Made by a program: the position numbers and the translations under genes | Origin: an uncultured Clostridia bacterium | GTDB taxonomy: Bacteria; Bacillota; Clostridia; UBA1381 | DNA length: 64,000 nt | Direction: 5' to 3' | Assembly: GCA_910585485.1 (NCBI GenBank) | Contig: CAJUEZ010000005.1 | Coordinates: 5,850-69,849, forward strand | The notes under the pieces: generated by a model | What the model was told of the DNA's origin: nothing | The model's database searches: none | Seen by the model: the letters and a program-made list of their open reading frames with translations, nothing else | In this document: one piece after another, positions 32,551-41,585 of the stretch | Layout: the number at the start of each line of letters is the position of its first letter | Numbering within the stretch: the stretch's first letter is position 1

Positions 32551-34140
32551 TTATTTCATTTTTGAATAAGCCTCTTTTTTCTCGTCTAAAACCGTTTGAT
32601 AACCTGCGGCAAGATAATCCTTGCATGCGGCATCATATTTAGCCTCAAACTCTTCAGGTTTACATGTGATAAGATCAACCTGAATTACCTCCCACTTACT
32701 CTTCAATGTTTCACCATACTGCGAAAGTGATTTTATTGATGTATTGAATAAGAAATCGGTATACTCATACTGCTTTGTTACATTCTGATAATAATCATAG
32801 TTTTCCTGAATCAAATACTCAAATCCCGAAGGCGCGTATGTCACCTTTTGAGCGGCAAGATTTTTCTCCTGTGAGCCATAATCTTTACTCTCGGTTACAA
32901 GACACCACATATCCTTATTTGAGTTGTAATTCAATCTTTCAACTCCTGTATAATTATCTATTATAACAGGAATATCATCTTCCATTTTATATGTTACACC
33001 CTCAATACCATTCTGCATTACAAACAGATTTTCCTCTTGTGAAAGCCACTCAAAATACATAAGTACCGCTTCCGGGTGCTCACACTGAGCGCTGATACCG
33101 CTTACCATACCAAACGGCCACTCTGCTCTGCCCGTTGTCTTATTGCCCTCGTATGTTATCCACTTAGGATCTATAACAGAAAGTTTTGCTCCCGGCACAT
33201 TTTCCATAAGAGACTGAATAACAGGCGGATTTTGCGACAGGTAGAACCCATAAACTCCTACTTTGCCCGATACAAAATCCGAGCGCATTTTACTTGCGTC
33301 TTTATCCAACATCCACTCAGGACTTATAAGTCCCTCATTGTAAAGCTGATTCCAATACTGAAGTTCCTTTTTGGTAGCGTCCCATGTGAGCGAAGCGACA
33401 GTTATATCCGAATACATTGCGTTATCCTCTTCGGGAAGCGGATATTCTCTGTTGGCATAGTTCGGGAAATATGCGTTGAATAAATCCTTCGCATATGGAA
33501 TAGTATTTTCTCCTCCAAGCTTCATTTCCTTAAACTTTCTCAGCATTTCTATAAATTCCTCACGCGATTGAGGCATAGGAAGTCCCGCTTTATCAAGCCA
33601 GTCCTGTCTGACAACAGTCATCCAGCTATAGTCCTTAGGACGAGTAGCCGGAAGGAAATAACGCTCGCCGTCAGCCATAGCGTACTGATCCAAACTCTTA
33701 CTCTTTTCATAGAATGTAGGAGCGTACAGCTTTAAAACATCTTCATCAATCGGCATAAACGCGCCTCTTGAATAATATGAAACTATAGTCGGATAATCAT
33801 AGCTAAACAAAATATCCGGCTGCTCTCCTGCCGCTAAAAGCTGCTCAAAAACACTTACATCTTCTTTTCTCGTGATAGGCACAAATGTCATTTTGATGTT
33901 ATACTTGTCACCGAAATTCTTCTGAACATACTGTGTCCAGTAATTATTGTCTACATCTGCCTGTCCCTGCATACCTCTGTCGTATACCGGAATCTTTAGT
34001 TCAATTTGCTCCTCATAAGCCTTTGGACCCGTAAGCTTATCCTTATCCATGCGATTTTCCTTTTTAGAACCGCATGAAGATACCATGCTTACCGCCATCA
34101 CACCGCATAAAGCGGCGCATATGATTTTTTTTAAATTCAT
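32551..34140 (-). CDS. Extracellular sugar-binding lipoprotein of an ABC importer
   Basis: This 529-residue protein has a lipoprotein signal (VSMVSSCG, Cys ~23) and is of the large family 1 solute-binding type (LplA/YtcQ) that captures oligosaccharides. It carries substrate to the two permeases encoded just upstream (34173-36007). With the GH53 galactanase gene next to them, beta-1,4-galacto-oligosaccharides are the likely cargo. No ATPase gene is in the cluster; such importers often share a general MsmK/MsmX-type ATPase. AAAGAGGGG precedes the ATG. Confidence 0.88.
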   Translation of the reverse strand: MNLKKIICAALCGVMAVSMVSSCGSKKENRMDKDKLTGPKAYEEQIELKIPVYDRGMQGQADVDNNYWTQYVQKNFGDKYNIKMTFVPITRKEDVSVFEQLLAAGEQPDILFSYDYPTIVSYYSRGAFMPIDEDVLKLYAPTFYEKSKSLDQYAMADGERYFLPATRPKDYSWMTVVRQDWLDKAGLPMPQSREEFIEMLRKFKEMKLGGENTIPYAKDLFNAYFPNYANREYPLPEEDNAMYSDITVASLTWDATKKELQYWNQLYNEGLISPEWMLDKDASKMRSDFVSGKVGVYGFYLSQNPPVIQSLMENVPGAKLSVIDPKWITYEGNKTTGRAEWPFGMVSGISAQCEHPEAVLMYFEWLSQEENLFVMQNGIEGVTYKMEDDIPVIIDNYTGVERLNYNSNKDMWCLVTESKDYGSQEKNLAAQKVTYAPSGFEYLIQENYDYYQNVTKQYEYTDFLFNTSIKSLSQYGETLKSKWEVIQVDLITCKPEEFEAKYDAACKDYLAAGYQTVLDEKKEAYSKMK

Positions 34141-34172
34141 TGTTTAAAACCCCTCTTTCTTTTTTATATTTA

Positions 34173-35051
34173 TTACTCCTTAACCGCGCCAATCATAACA
34201 CCCTTAACAAAATACTTTTGTATAAAAGGATAAACAATTACGATTGGAATAGTTGCAAACATTATACACGCGGATTTGACAACCTCCTCCGCCTGCATAC
34301 TCTCACCGGCAATTTCCTGAGAAACGGAAGCCTGCGCGCCCGCCGCGTTTACAAGTTCATAAAGTTTTAGCTGCAGCGGCTTTAACGGTGACTTTGTTAT
34401 AAAATACAGCGCGTCCTGAAAAGTATTCCATCTGCCCACCGCGTAAAACAAAGCAAGAGTTGCCAAAACGGGCACAGACAGCGGAAGAACTATTCGCACT
34501 AATGTTGTGAAATCATCGCAGCCATCTATCGCGGCGGCTTCTTCAAGGCTTTGAGGCACGCTGTTTTGCATAAATGTGCGCAGTATAATCAGATTATACG
34601 CTGAAAATGCCAGCGGCAATATAAGCACAGCCGCCGTATTGATAAGATTAAGTTCGCTCATAAGTATGTAATCAGGAATCGTTCCCGCTGTAAAATACAT
34701 AGTAATAAGAAATAATACTCCAATTACTCTTCTTCCCTTCAGCCTTTTCCTCGACAGCGCGAATGCTCCGCATATAGTGAGAAACATGCCCAAAGCTGTA
34801 AACGCGATTGTTATAAATACCGAAAACCACAGCGAGCGCATCATTGAAGCGTCATTAAAAACTTTTACGTAAGCGTCAAAATTTATATCCTTCGGTATCA
34901 GAAACACCTCATTTGCTATAACCGCGCTGTTTCCGCTTAAAGATACCGCCAACACATGTATAAACGGTATCAGGCATACAAGTGATAATACTCCTATAAA
35001 TACATAAATCAGAATATCGGCTGTTCTTTCAGATATGCTTCTCTTCATCAT
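34173..35051 (-). CDS. Sugar ABC transporter permease (LplC/YtcP type)
   Basis: This 292-residue membrane protein has six predicted spans and the cytoplasmic EAA loop (EEAAAIDGCDDFTTLVRIVLPLSVPVLATL) that contacts the ATPase. It is the second permease of a CUT1-type oligosaccharide importer. Its ATG overlaps the stop of the partner permease (ATGA), so the two are coupled, and the binding-protein gene follows 32 bp later. Confidence 0.9.
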   Translation of the reverse strand: MMKRSISERTADILIYVFIGVLSLVCLIPFIHVLAVSLSGNSAVIANEVFLIPKDINFDAYVKVFNDASMMRSLWFSVFITIAFTALGMFLTICGAFALSRKRLKGRRVIGVLFLITMYFTAGTIPDYILMSELNLINTAAVLILPLAFSAYNLIILRTFMQNSVPQSLEEAAAIDGCDDFTTLVRIVLPLSVPVLATLALFYAVGRWNTFQDALYFITKSPLKPLQLKLYELVNAAGAQASVSQEIAGESMQAEEVVKSACIMFATIPIVIVYPFIQKYFVKGVMIGAVKE

Positions 35052-36007
35052 ATTATACCGTCCTCTCCCATAAGTTTTGCAAACTTATCCGACGCGAATA
35101 CAAAGATAAGTCCCACAACAGACTGGAACATTCCAACCGCTGTTGCAATGTTATACCTATGCGACTGCATTCCGACACGGTATACATATGTCGAAATAAC
35201 ATCCGAAAAATCTCTTACCATAGGATTATCCAAAGCAAACGGACGTTCAAAGGAGATTCCAAGTATTCTGCCCAGGTTCATTATAAGCATTACAACTATT
35301 GTCGAGCGTATACATGGAAGAGTTATATGCCATATCTTTCTCCACCGCCCTGCTCCATCAACAGTCGCCGCCTCATAAAGGTCGGCATTGATACCGGTAA
35401 TCGCGGCAAGATAGATAATAGTACCCCAACCCATGCTTTGCCAAACTCCTATAAGACAATACGAAACAAGCCAATGCCATTTTTCCGTCAGGAACGGTAT
35501 ACTCTGTCCGCCCATACGCGATATAAGAATATTTATATAGCCTGTCGTAGGCGACAAAAGCTGATAGAAAATTCCCGCGATTATTACCCATGACAAAAAA
35601 TGCGGAAGATACAGCACTGTCTGAGTTACGCGCTTAAAATATTTATTCCTTATCTCATTAAGAAGTATGGCAAGAATAATCGGTGCCGGAAATCCGACGA
35701 TTAAATCAAGTCCATTAAGCAGAATAGTATTTCTGAGCGCGATATAAAAATCTTTCATTGAAAAAATTTCCCGAAACGCGTCCAAGCCAATAAAATCAGC
35801 CTTTGCAAAACCACCCACAACGTCGTAATCAAGAAATGCCACCGATAAACCAAACATCGGCAAAAATTTAAAAATTATCGCAAAAACAAGCGGAAATGCC
35901 AATAGCACATACAGCTGCCAGTCTCGCTTCAAATAATATGAAAACCCCTTTTTAGTTCCGGCAGACTTTATATTTGTTTTCTTCAAACGTCCCTTTTCCG
36001 TCTCCAT
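35048..36007 (-). CDS. Sugar ABC transporter permease (LplB/YtcP type)
   Basis: This 319-residue protein has a basic N-terminal tail, six predicted membrane spans and the EAA loop (YEAATVDGAGRWRKIWHITLPCIRSTIVVMLI). It pairs with the next permease to form the channel of the importer. It is first in its transcript: a promoter lies at 36054-36082, and a terminator separates it from the galactanase gene. Confidence 0.9.
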   Translation of the reverse strand: METEKGRLKKTNIKSAGTKKGFSYYLKRDWQLYVLLAFPLVFAIIFKFLPMFGLSVAFLDYDVVGGFAKADFIGLDAFREIFSMKDFYIALRNTILLNGLDLIVGFPAPIILAILLNEIRNKYFKRVTQTVLYLPHFLSWVIIAGIFYQLLSPTTGYINILISRMGGQSIPFLTEKWHWLVSYCLIGVWQSMGWGTIIYLAAITGINADLYEAATVDGAGRWRKIWHITLPCIRSTIVVMLIMNLGRILGISFERPFALDNPMVRDFSDVISTYVYRVGMQSHRYNIATAVGMFQSVVGLIFVFASDKFAKLMGEDGII

Positions 36008-36053
36008 TAAATTATCACCCTCCTTACTCCATATTTACCCATTTCTTTTAATT

Positions 36054-36082
36054 ATAGTATCATTTTTTATGCAATATGTCAA
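36054..36082 (-). promoter_or_regulatory. Promoter of the sugar importer operon
   Basis: Minus strand: -35 TTGACA (36082-36077), 17-bp spacer, -10 TACTAT (36059-36054); a TATAAT also overlaps at 36056-36051. Confidence 0.7.
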
Positions 36083-36103
36083 TTCTATTACGATTTTTAT
36101 ACA

Positions 36104-36140
36104 AAAAAGCCGACTTTTTATACAAAAATCGGCTTTTATT
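36104..36140 (-). terminator. Terminator after the galactanase gene
   Basis: AAAAGCCGA ... TCGGCTTTTTTG stem-loop read on the minus strand, separating the galactanase transcript from the importer transcript. Confidence 0.8.
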
Positions 36141-36168
36141 TAAATAACTGAAATGATATATACAATTT

Positions 36169-38079
36169 TTAACTATAACTCTTAGTCATTACGATAAAAC
36201 GAGCGCCGTTCCACAGGAATACTTTGTATTTTTCTGTTTCGGGATACTCCGCTTCCAAACACACCTCACCTTTTGGCTCAAGAATATTTGACCCGATTTT
36301 TACGTCTTTTATCACACCGTCATTATCATAAACGACAACATAGAGATTAACTTTCTTTTCGCTGTCATACTCATTCGACACACAGGCTTTTATCATGCCG
36401 TTCTCTTGTGTATAATAGTAATTTGTAGAATCTGTTTTTTCACTGTTTTTTGAATTTTTAAAAACATTTATCGCTTCTATTGCCCTGCCGTCAAAATCAA
36501 ACAGCGTTGTGTTTTCAACCACATTTCCGTCAGGCTTATCATCGCTTTCACGCATTGCCCAACCCGAAAGAGACTCATTCGGATTATCAGTGTCCTCAAC
36601 ATGTATCATACACGGATCCCAGTAAAGTATACCCGCGCATCGTCCTCCATCAACGCCTTTCATTCCGTTTATGAGTTCAGCCATAAACGCGGCATGTCCC
36701 TCCTGTGTAAAAGGATATTTCTCAGTATATCCGGGCGCGTTTTTCTCGTCATTCTCATTTGGGGTAAGCTGTCCGCCATAGCCGTTTTTCTTATTCTCGG
36801 TCCAGTTATATCCGGTTTCCATTATAAGAATGTCTTTATCATATTTCTGTGAAATATTATTACAAAATTCCACACACGTTTCCACCGGATTATGTGACCA
36901 TGCGGGGTAATATGACGCGCCTATAACATCAAACTTACCTCCCGCTTTTATATAATCGTCCAAAAACCATGTGAAAACACTGTCTTTTGAACCATTCGCA
37001 AGATGTATGACAACCTGTGACTCAGGCGCGATTTCTTTAACCGCATCATACCCGCGATTCAGAATATTCGCCAAACCTTCCCAGTCTTTATAACATTTAA
37101 TATCATCATCTTCTATATCGCTGTATATAAGTTCAAATTTTTCTTTATCCATTACAGCGTCAAACGTGTTTGCAAACGGAAAAAACATACCGCCGTTAAT
37201 TTCATTTCCGAGAGAAACATATTCGGGAACCGTACCCTGTAATTTAAGACGCGTCATTATATCTTTTGTGTACTCGTATACAATATCTCCCAGTTTATCC
37301 TGAATCTCTTTCTTCTGCTGATTGCTCATACTGTTTAAAAATTTCGGATTCTTAACGTCATAACCAAGTTCCGCCTTAATTTGGTCAACCCATTTGGAAG
37401 GAATTATCTGTCTTTCTCCGTTTGACCAGTAATCGGAATAATTAAACGTGAATTGTATGCCCATACCCGCGTCCTTCGCGCGTTTTGAAAGCGCGAGACA
37501 GTCTTCCTCATCCTGAAAACCTTTCGGCAGATAATATGTTCCGTCACCTGTGCCCTTACCTGTTGTATTGCTGAGACGTATACGCGCCATATTCACTCCG
37601 TTATCAGCCAAAAATTCAAACGGGTCTGCGCTATTCCCTTCCATGTCTTTATAGACTCCGCCAAGACTTTCAATATAGCTTACCTCTGTCATATCTCCGC
37701 CGATTATAAAAGTATCCGCTTCTGATTTTGTAAGTTCCGCATCTGAAAATTCAATCATGCTTGTTCCGTCAGCCACAACGCCGATTTCACATTTTCCGTT
37801 GGTTGTTCCTATACCTTTTACTGTCACCTTAACTCCGTCTTCCGATTTTGGCAGAACTGTTGATGCCGCCGTATAATCGTCCGACGCTCCGTATACGTAT
37901 GTTCTGGCATTGGAAATATCGTTTTTACATGTTACGGTCAAATCATAAAAACCATCCTCAAGTCCCGTGACTTCTATTTTCATTCCGTTTGACATATCTC
38001 CGTTAAGGTCAATGCTCTGCGCGTATGCCGCGGTTGAAAACAGAAATAGCGCCGACAGTGTGATAAGTAATTTTTTCAT
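36169..38079 (-). CDS. Secreted arabinogalactan endo-beta-1,4-galactanase (GH53)
   Basis: I start at the ATG at 38079, 8 nt after AAAGGAG, giving 636 residues with a signal peptide ending AAYA. Residues ~20-115 look like a galactan-binding CBM61-type module. The GH53 domain follows: GVYKDMEG, NMARIRLSN, FNYSDYWSNGERQIIPSKW, the acid/base Glu in SLGNEINGG and the nucleophile Glu in LIMETGYNW. It cuts beta-1,4-galactan side chains of pectin outside the cell. No SLH repeats are present, so unlike the PL11-like enzyme it is probably released. The importer operon downstream fits uptake of its products. Confidence 0.92.
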   Translation of the reverse strand: MKKLLITLSALFLFSTAAYAQSIDLNGDMSNGMKIEVTGLEDGFYDLTVTCKNDISNARTYVYGASDDYTAASTVLPKSEDGVKVTVKGIGTTNGKCEIGVVADGTSMIEFSDAELTKSEADTFIIGGDMTEVSYIESLGGVYKDMEGNSADPFEFLADNGVNMARIRLSNTTGKGTGDGTYYLPKGFQDEEDCLALSKRAKDAGMGIQFTFNYSDYWSNGERQIIPSKWVDQIKAELGYDVKNPKFLNSMSNQQKKEIQDKLGDIVYEYTKDIMTRLKLQGTVPEYVSLGNEINGGMFFPFANTFDAVMDKEKFELIYSDIEDDDIKCYKDWEGLANILNRGYDAVKEIAPESQVVIHLANGSKDSVFTWFLDDYIKAGGKFDVIGASYYPAWSHNPVETCVEFCNNISQKYDKDILIMETGYNWTENKKNGYGGQLTPNENDEKNAPGYTEKYPFTQEGHAAFMAELINGMKGVDGGRCAGILYWDPCMIHVEDTDNPNESLSGWAMRESDDKPDGNVVENTTLFDFDGRAIEAINVFKNSKNSEKTDSTNYYYTQENGMIKACVSNEYDSEKKVNLYVVVYDNDGVIKDVKIGSNILEPKGEVCLEAEYPETEKYKVFLWNGARFIVMTKSYS

Positions 38080-38130
38080 ATATTTTCTCCTTTTAGCCAT
38101 ATAAAATTTTCTGCCTCGTTTTCATATTAA

Positions 38131-38757
38131 TTACGCGATAAGACGAATCAATACCTTCCCTACTTCCCCGCCGTTTTTAAGAGTTTTTTTCCATTTGATA
38201 TTTACAGAGCGGGTTATATACATATTCGCAAAACTTGCAATAAAGTCTACCAACATTATTATCGCGAGTACAATGCCAATAATTCTGGCAGCGCCGCGCG
38301 GGATATTATCAATCCTTGTCATAAGCGGCTCAAAGAATTTATCCATAAACAGAGTCAGCAAAAATGAAAAGCCGATACTTGTCGGTATGGAAGTATATTT
38401 TGTTATATGCAGCGGCAAATCCGTATAATTCCAATATTCAAATCCGAAAATCTTTTCCACTGTAAAACCAAGTATAATTTCACCCACGCTTATAATCAGC
38501 ATAGACATAAAAAAATACATAGACCTTTTATTACTGTACTGTTCAGATAATACGAGTCCCGGAGATTTTGGAGTTCCCGCTATAAGATATAAGCCGACAA
38601 CAAACAATCCATATCCCAAAAGAAAAGGAAACGACATGTTTCTGTTGTCAATAAAACCCTTTGTCACCGCAAGCCACATATTTTCCAAATTATATCCCAA
38701 AAAAGAAATTACCGCCACCATTATCAGCAGCGTATATGTATTAAATCGTTTTTTCAT
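38131..38757 (-). CDS. Integral membrane protein, CmpB-type (putative ABC permease family)
   Basis: With the ATG at 38757 (GGTGGAGGT upstream) the protein has 208 residues and about five to six membrane spans. FGFEYWNYTDLPLHI and the following span layout match the PF06541-type 'putative ABC-transporter type IV' family, whose function is unknown. It is 52 bp upstream of the galactanase gene and may share its transcript. Its role in galactan use is not shown by sequence. Confidence 0.7.
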   Translation of the reverse strand: MKKRFNTYTLLIMVAVISFLGYNLENMWLAVTKGFIDNRNMSFPFLLGYGLFVVGLYLIAGTPKSPGLVLSEQYSNKRSMYFFMSMLIISVGEIILGFTVEKIFGFEYWNYTDLPLHITKYTSIPTSIGFSFLLTLFMDKFFEPLMTRIDNIPRGAARIIGIVLAIIMLVDFIASFANMYITRSVNIKWKKTLKNGGEVGKVLIRLIA

Positions 38758-38777
38758 CTTAAAAATACCTCCACCAA

Positions 38778-38796
38778 CATAAACCCCGGGTTTATG
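38778..38796. promoter_or_regulatory. Palindromic operator candidate before the galactanase operon
   Basis: CATAAACC-CCG-GGTTTATG, 8-bp arms around 3 bp, lies just upstream of the ribosome site of the 38757 gene. It resembles LacI/CcpA-type symmetry only loosely. Confidence 0.45.
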
Positions 38797-38929
38797 AATT
38801 GAAATTGTCCGCCCGACGGCGGCAGATTGCATTCAGCAATATCCGCACCTTAATTGTAACACTTTAATATCTTCTAAGTCAATAGTTTAGACATACAAAG
38901 AAAAATTCTTTTTTAATCACGTTTGAGTG

Positions 38930-38958
38930 TTGAAATATAAGGAAGAATATTGTATAAT
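38930..38958 (+). promoter_or_regulatory. Promoter of the DUF362-trmL-degV group
   Basis: -35 TTGAAA (38930-38935), 17-bp spacer, -10 TATAAT (38953-38958). Confidence 0.7.
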
Positions 38959-39015
38959 GATATAATAGGCGGTGGTTTTTAACTTAATTTAAAACCAAAT
39001 GAGAGGTATTTATCT

Positions 39016-40167
39016 GTGAATAATAAAGTTTCTATAGTAAAATGCGGAACATATTCCGAGGTTGAAAAAGCTGTAAGAGAAGCTGTATCGCTTTTGGGCG
39101 GAATTGAAAAATTCATTAAAAAGGGCAGCAAAGTTGTCATAAAGCCGAATCTTGTGTCAAAGAAAAAAAGCGAGGACGCTGTCACCACTAATCCTGATTT
39201 TCTGCATGCCGTTATAGTTATGGCAGAGGAAGCGGGAGCACAAGTCACAATAGCGGAAAGTCCCGGAGGACCTTATAATACCGCGGCGCTCAAAGGAATA
39301 TACAGCGTATGCGGAATAGACGAGGCTATCAAAGGAACAAACGCTAAGCTTAATTTTGATACAGGTTTTACAGAAGTACACTTTCCTGAGGGGAAAACAG
39401 TAAAAAATATACCTATAATCAATCCCATCCTTGAAGCGGACGTTATAATATCTCTTCCAAAACTGAAAACTCACGCTATGACAAGCTATACAGGAGCGGT
39501 CAAAAATCTTTTTGGCACAATTCCGGGAACTTATAAAGCCGAACTTCATTTTCGTCTTAACGAAAGGAAATCATTCTGCTCCATGCTTGTAGATTTGCAT
39601 GAATGCGTCAAGCCGACTTTATCTATCATGGATGCTGTATGGGGTATGGAGGGAAACGGTCCAACAGCGGGACAAAGCAGACATATAGGTCTTGTTATGG
39701 CAAGTGAAAACGCGCACGCGCTTGATATGGCGGCTTGTCATATTATAGACTACTCACCCGAAGAAGTGGACACAGTAAGAGAGGCGGCTCAAAGAGGTCT
39801 TACCGCGAAGGATATTCACGGGCTTGAAATCTTAGGCGAGAAAATAGAACCTCTTGTGATAAGGGATTTTATTAAGCCTGAAAGTCATTTCAATCTTTTA
39901 AAGCTTATTTCTCTGCCCGCGTCGCTTAATGCGCGCCTTACAAACGCGCTTGCTTCAAGACCCAAAATAAATTATGATATATGCGTCGCATGCGGCGAAT
40001 GCTCAAGATGCTGTCCGCCTAAAGCGATTGATATGTCAGGCGGCAAGCCTGTGATAAATGAAAAGAAATGTATAAAATGCTTCTGCTGTCAGGAACTTTG
40101 CCCAAAAAAGGCGGTTAGTATAAAACGTCCGTTTCTGAACAGATTTATGCTGAAATTTTTGAAGTAA
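39016..40167 (+). CDS. DUF362 protein with two [4Fe-4S] ferredoxin clusters
   Basis: This 383-residue protein starts with GTG after GAGAGG. Residues ~1-290 are the DUF362 domain (KVVIKPNLVSKKKSEDAVTTNPDFLHAVIVMAEEAG, KLKTHAMTSYTGAVKNLFG). The C-terminus has two CxxCxxCxxxCP clusters (CVACGECSRCCPPKA and CIKCFCCQELCPKKA) binding two [4Fe-4S] centres. It is probably a cytoplasmic electron-transfer protein of anaerobes; the substrate is unknown. It is followed 13 bp later by trmL. Confidence 0.85.
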   Translation: MNNKVSIVKCGTYSEVEKAVREAVSLLGGIEKFIKKGSKVVIKPNLVSKKKSEDAVTTNPDFLHAVIVMAEEAGAQVTIAESPGGPYNTAALKGIYSVCGIDEAIKGTNAKLNFDTGFTEVHFPEGKTVKNIPIINPILEADVIISLPKLKTHAMTSYTGAVKNLFGTIPGTYKAELHFRLNERKSFCSMLVDLHECVKPTLSIMDAVWGMEGNGPTAGQSRHIGLVMASENAHALDMAACHIIDYSPEEVDTVREAAQRGLTAKDIHGLEILGEKIEPLVIRDFIKPESHFNLLKLISLPASLNARLTNALASRPKINYDICVACGECSRCCPPKAIDMSGGKPVINEKKCIKCFCCQELCPKKAVSIKRPFLNRFMLKFLK

Positions 40168-40180
40168 AGGATATGATAAT

Positions 40181-40672
40181 GTGTTTAATATTGTGTTGGT
40201 AGAGCCGCGTATTCCGCAAAATACCGGCAATATCGCCCGTACCTGCGCGGCGACAGGCTGCGGACTTCATATTGTGCGCCCTACCGCGTTTCAAATTACA
40301 GACAAAAATTTAAAACGCGCGGGACTTGATTACTGGCATCTTCTGAACGTTAAATATTATGATAATCTTAATGATTTTTTTGAAAAAACTCGCGGAGCAC
40401 GTTATTTCTACGCTACAACAAAGGCTCGTCACACTTATGCGGACGCTCAGTTTGCGGATAATGATTTTATTCTGTTCGGACGAGAGGACGCGGGACTTCC
40501 CGAGGAACTTTTATATAAAAACGAGGAATACTGTATACGTATACCGATGATTGAAGAGGCGCGGAGTTTAAATCTTTCCAACTCGGTCGCGATAGTTGTA
40601 TACGAGGCGCTTCGTCAGCAGGGATTTGATAATTTAAAGAATTTAGGTCAGCTGACCAAATTCACATGGTAA
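40181..40672 (+). CDS. trmL: tRNA (cytidine/uridine-34 2'-O)-methyltransferase TrmL
   Basis: This 163-residue SPOUT methylase starts at a GTG (40181) after AAAGGATA. Recognisable blocks are IVLVEPRIPQNTGNIARTCAATG at the start, FGREDAGLP in the middle and the knot end IPMIEEARSLNLSNSVAIVVYEALRQ. It methylates the ribose of the wobble base of certain tRNA-Leu species using AdoMet. Length and motifs are normal for the family. It is co-oriented and close to the DegV gene. Confidence 0.92.
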   Translation: MFNIVLVEPRIPQNTGNIARTCAATGCGLHIVRPTAFQITDKNLKRAGLDYWHLLNVKYYDNLNDFFEKTRGARYFYATTKARHTYADAQFADNDFILFGREDAGLPEELLYKNEEYCIRIPMIEEARSLNLSNSVAIVVYEALRQQGFDNLKNLGQLTKFTW

Positions 40673-40684
40673 GGAGATAAAGAT

Positions 40685-41545
40685 ATGGCAGATATAAAAA
40701 TCATAGTGGATACAGGCGCAGATATTTCACCAAAAACTGCCCAAGAATATGATATTGGAATAATATCTTTTTTGAGTCTGTTTGGTGAAGAGCAGTATGT
40801 TCAAGGCGTAAGTATAACAAATGAGGAATTTTTTGATAAGCTTGAAAATTTTGACGGATTCCCCACCACGTCACAAACTCCTTACGGAGATATGTATGAT
40901 TATTTCAATGATCAATGCTCCAAACATAAAAGCGTCATATACTTTGCTCTTTCAAGCGCGGCAAGCGGTCAGTATCAAACCGCTAATCTCGTAAAAAACG
41001 AAATACTTGAAGAAAATCCGGACGCGGATTTCCACATTGTGGACACCGGAAAATTTTCTCTGATAATCGCGCAGACAGCCGTTTATGCCGCGCAGATGGC
41101 TCACAACGGAAAAAGCGTAAATGAGATAATCTGCGAATGTGAAAAATATCTTGAAAAATGGCGCGCATACTTACTTGTTGACACATTAAAATATCTTGAA
41201 AAAGGCGGCAGACTTTCCAAAGCGTCCGCTTTTGTGGGAACAATGCTCGACATAAAACCAATTCTCACCATAGAAAACGGACTTATTTCAAGTATGGATA
41301 AGCTTCGCGGAAAGAAGAAACTCATTGACAAGCTTATAGAAAAAATACAGGAAGACCCTGATTTTGACGCTGACAGCCCAAAATTTCTCGTTGTTCAGTC
41401 AGACAGAAAAAAAGGCGAGGAAGCTTTAGAAAAGCTTCGCGGCGAATTTGGAGAAGACTGTATTGAAATGTACGGCGAATTTGGACCTCTTATCGGCACG
41501 CATGTGGGAAGAGGCGCTGTTGCAATAATTCCACGAATTAAATAA
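40685..41545 (+). CDS. DegV-family fatty-acid-binding protein
   Basis: The 286-residue sequence has the DegV pattern: IIVDTGADISPKTAQEYDIGIISF at the start, TSQTPYGDMYDYF, FALSSAASGQYQTANL and the C-terminal half with LKYLEKGGRLSKASAFVGTMLDIKPILTIENG. DegV proteins bind one fatty acid, and FakB members feed it to the FakA kinase. No fakA lies nearby, so its exact role here is open. GGAG precedes the ATG. Confidence 0.9.
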   Translation: MADIKIIVDTGADISPKTAQEYDIGIISFLSLFGEEQYVQGVSITNEEFFDKLENFDGFPTTSQTPYGDMYDYFNDQCSKHKSVIYFALSSAASGQYQTANLVKNEILEENPDADFHIVDTGKFSLIIAQTAVYAAQMAHNGKSVNEIICECEKYLEKWRAYLLVDTLKYLEKGGRLSKASAFVGTMLDIKPILTIENGLISSMDKLRGKKKLIDKLIEKIQEDPDFDADSPKFLVVQSDRKKGEEALEKLRGEFGEDCIEMYGEFGPLIGTHVGRGAVAIIPRIK

Positions 41546-41585
41546 ATTCCAATTTATATATCAACACAGAAAGGATGATATTAAA

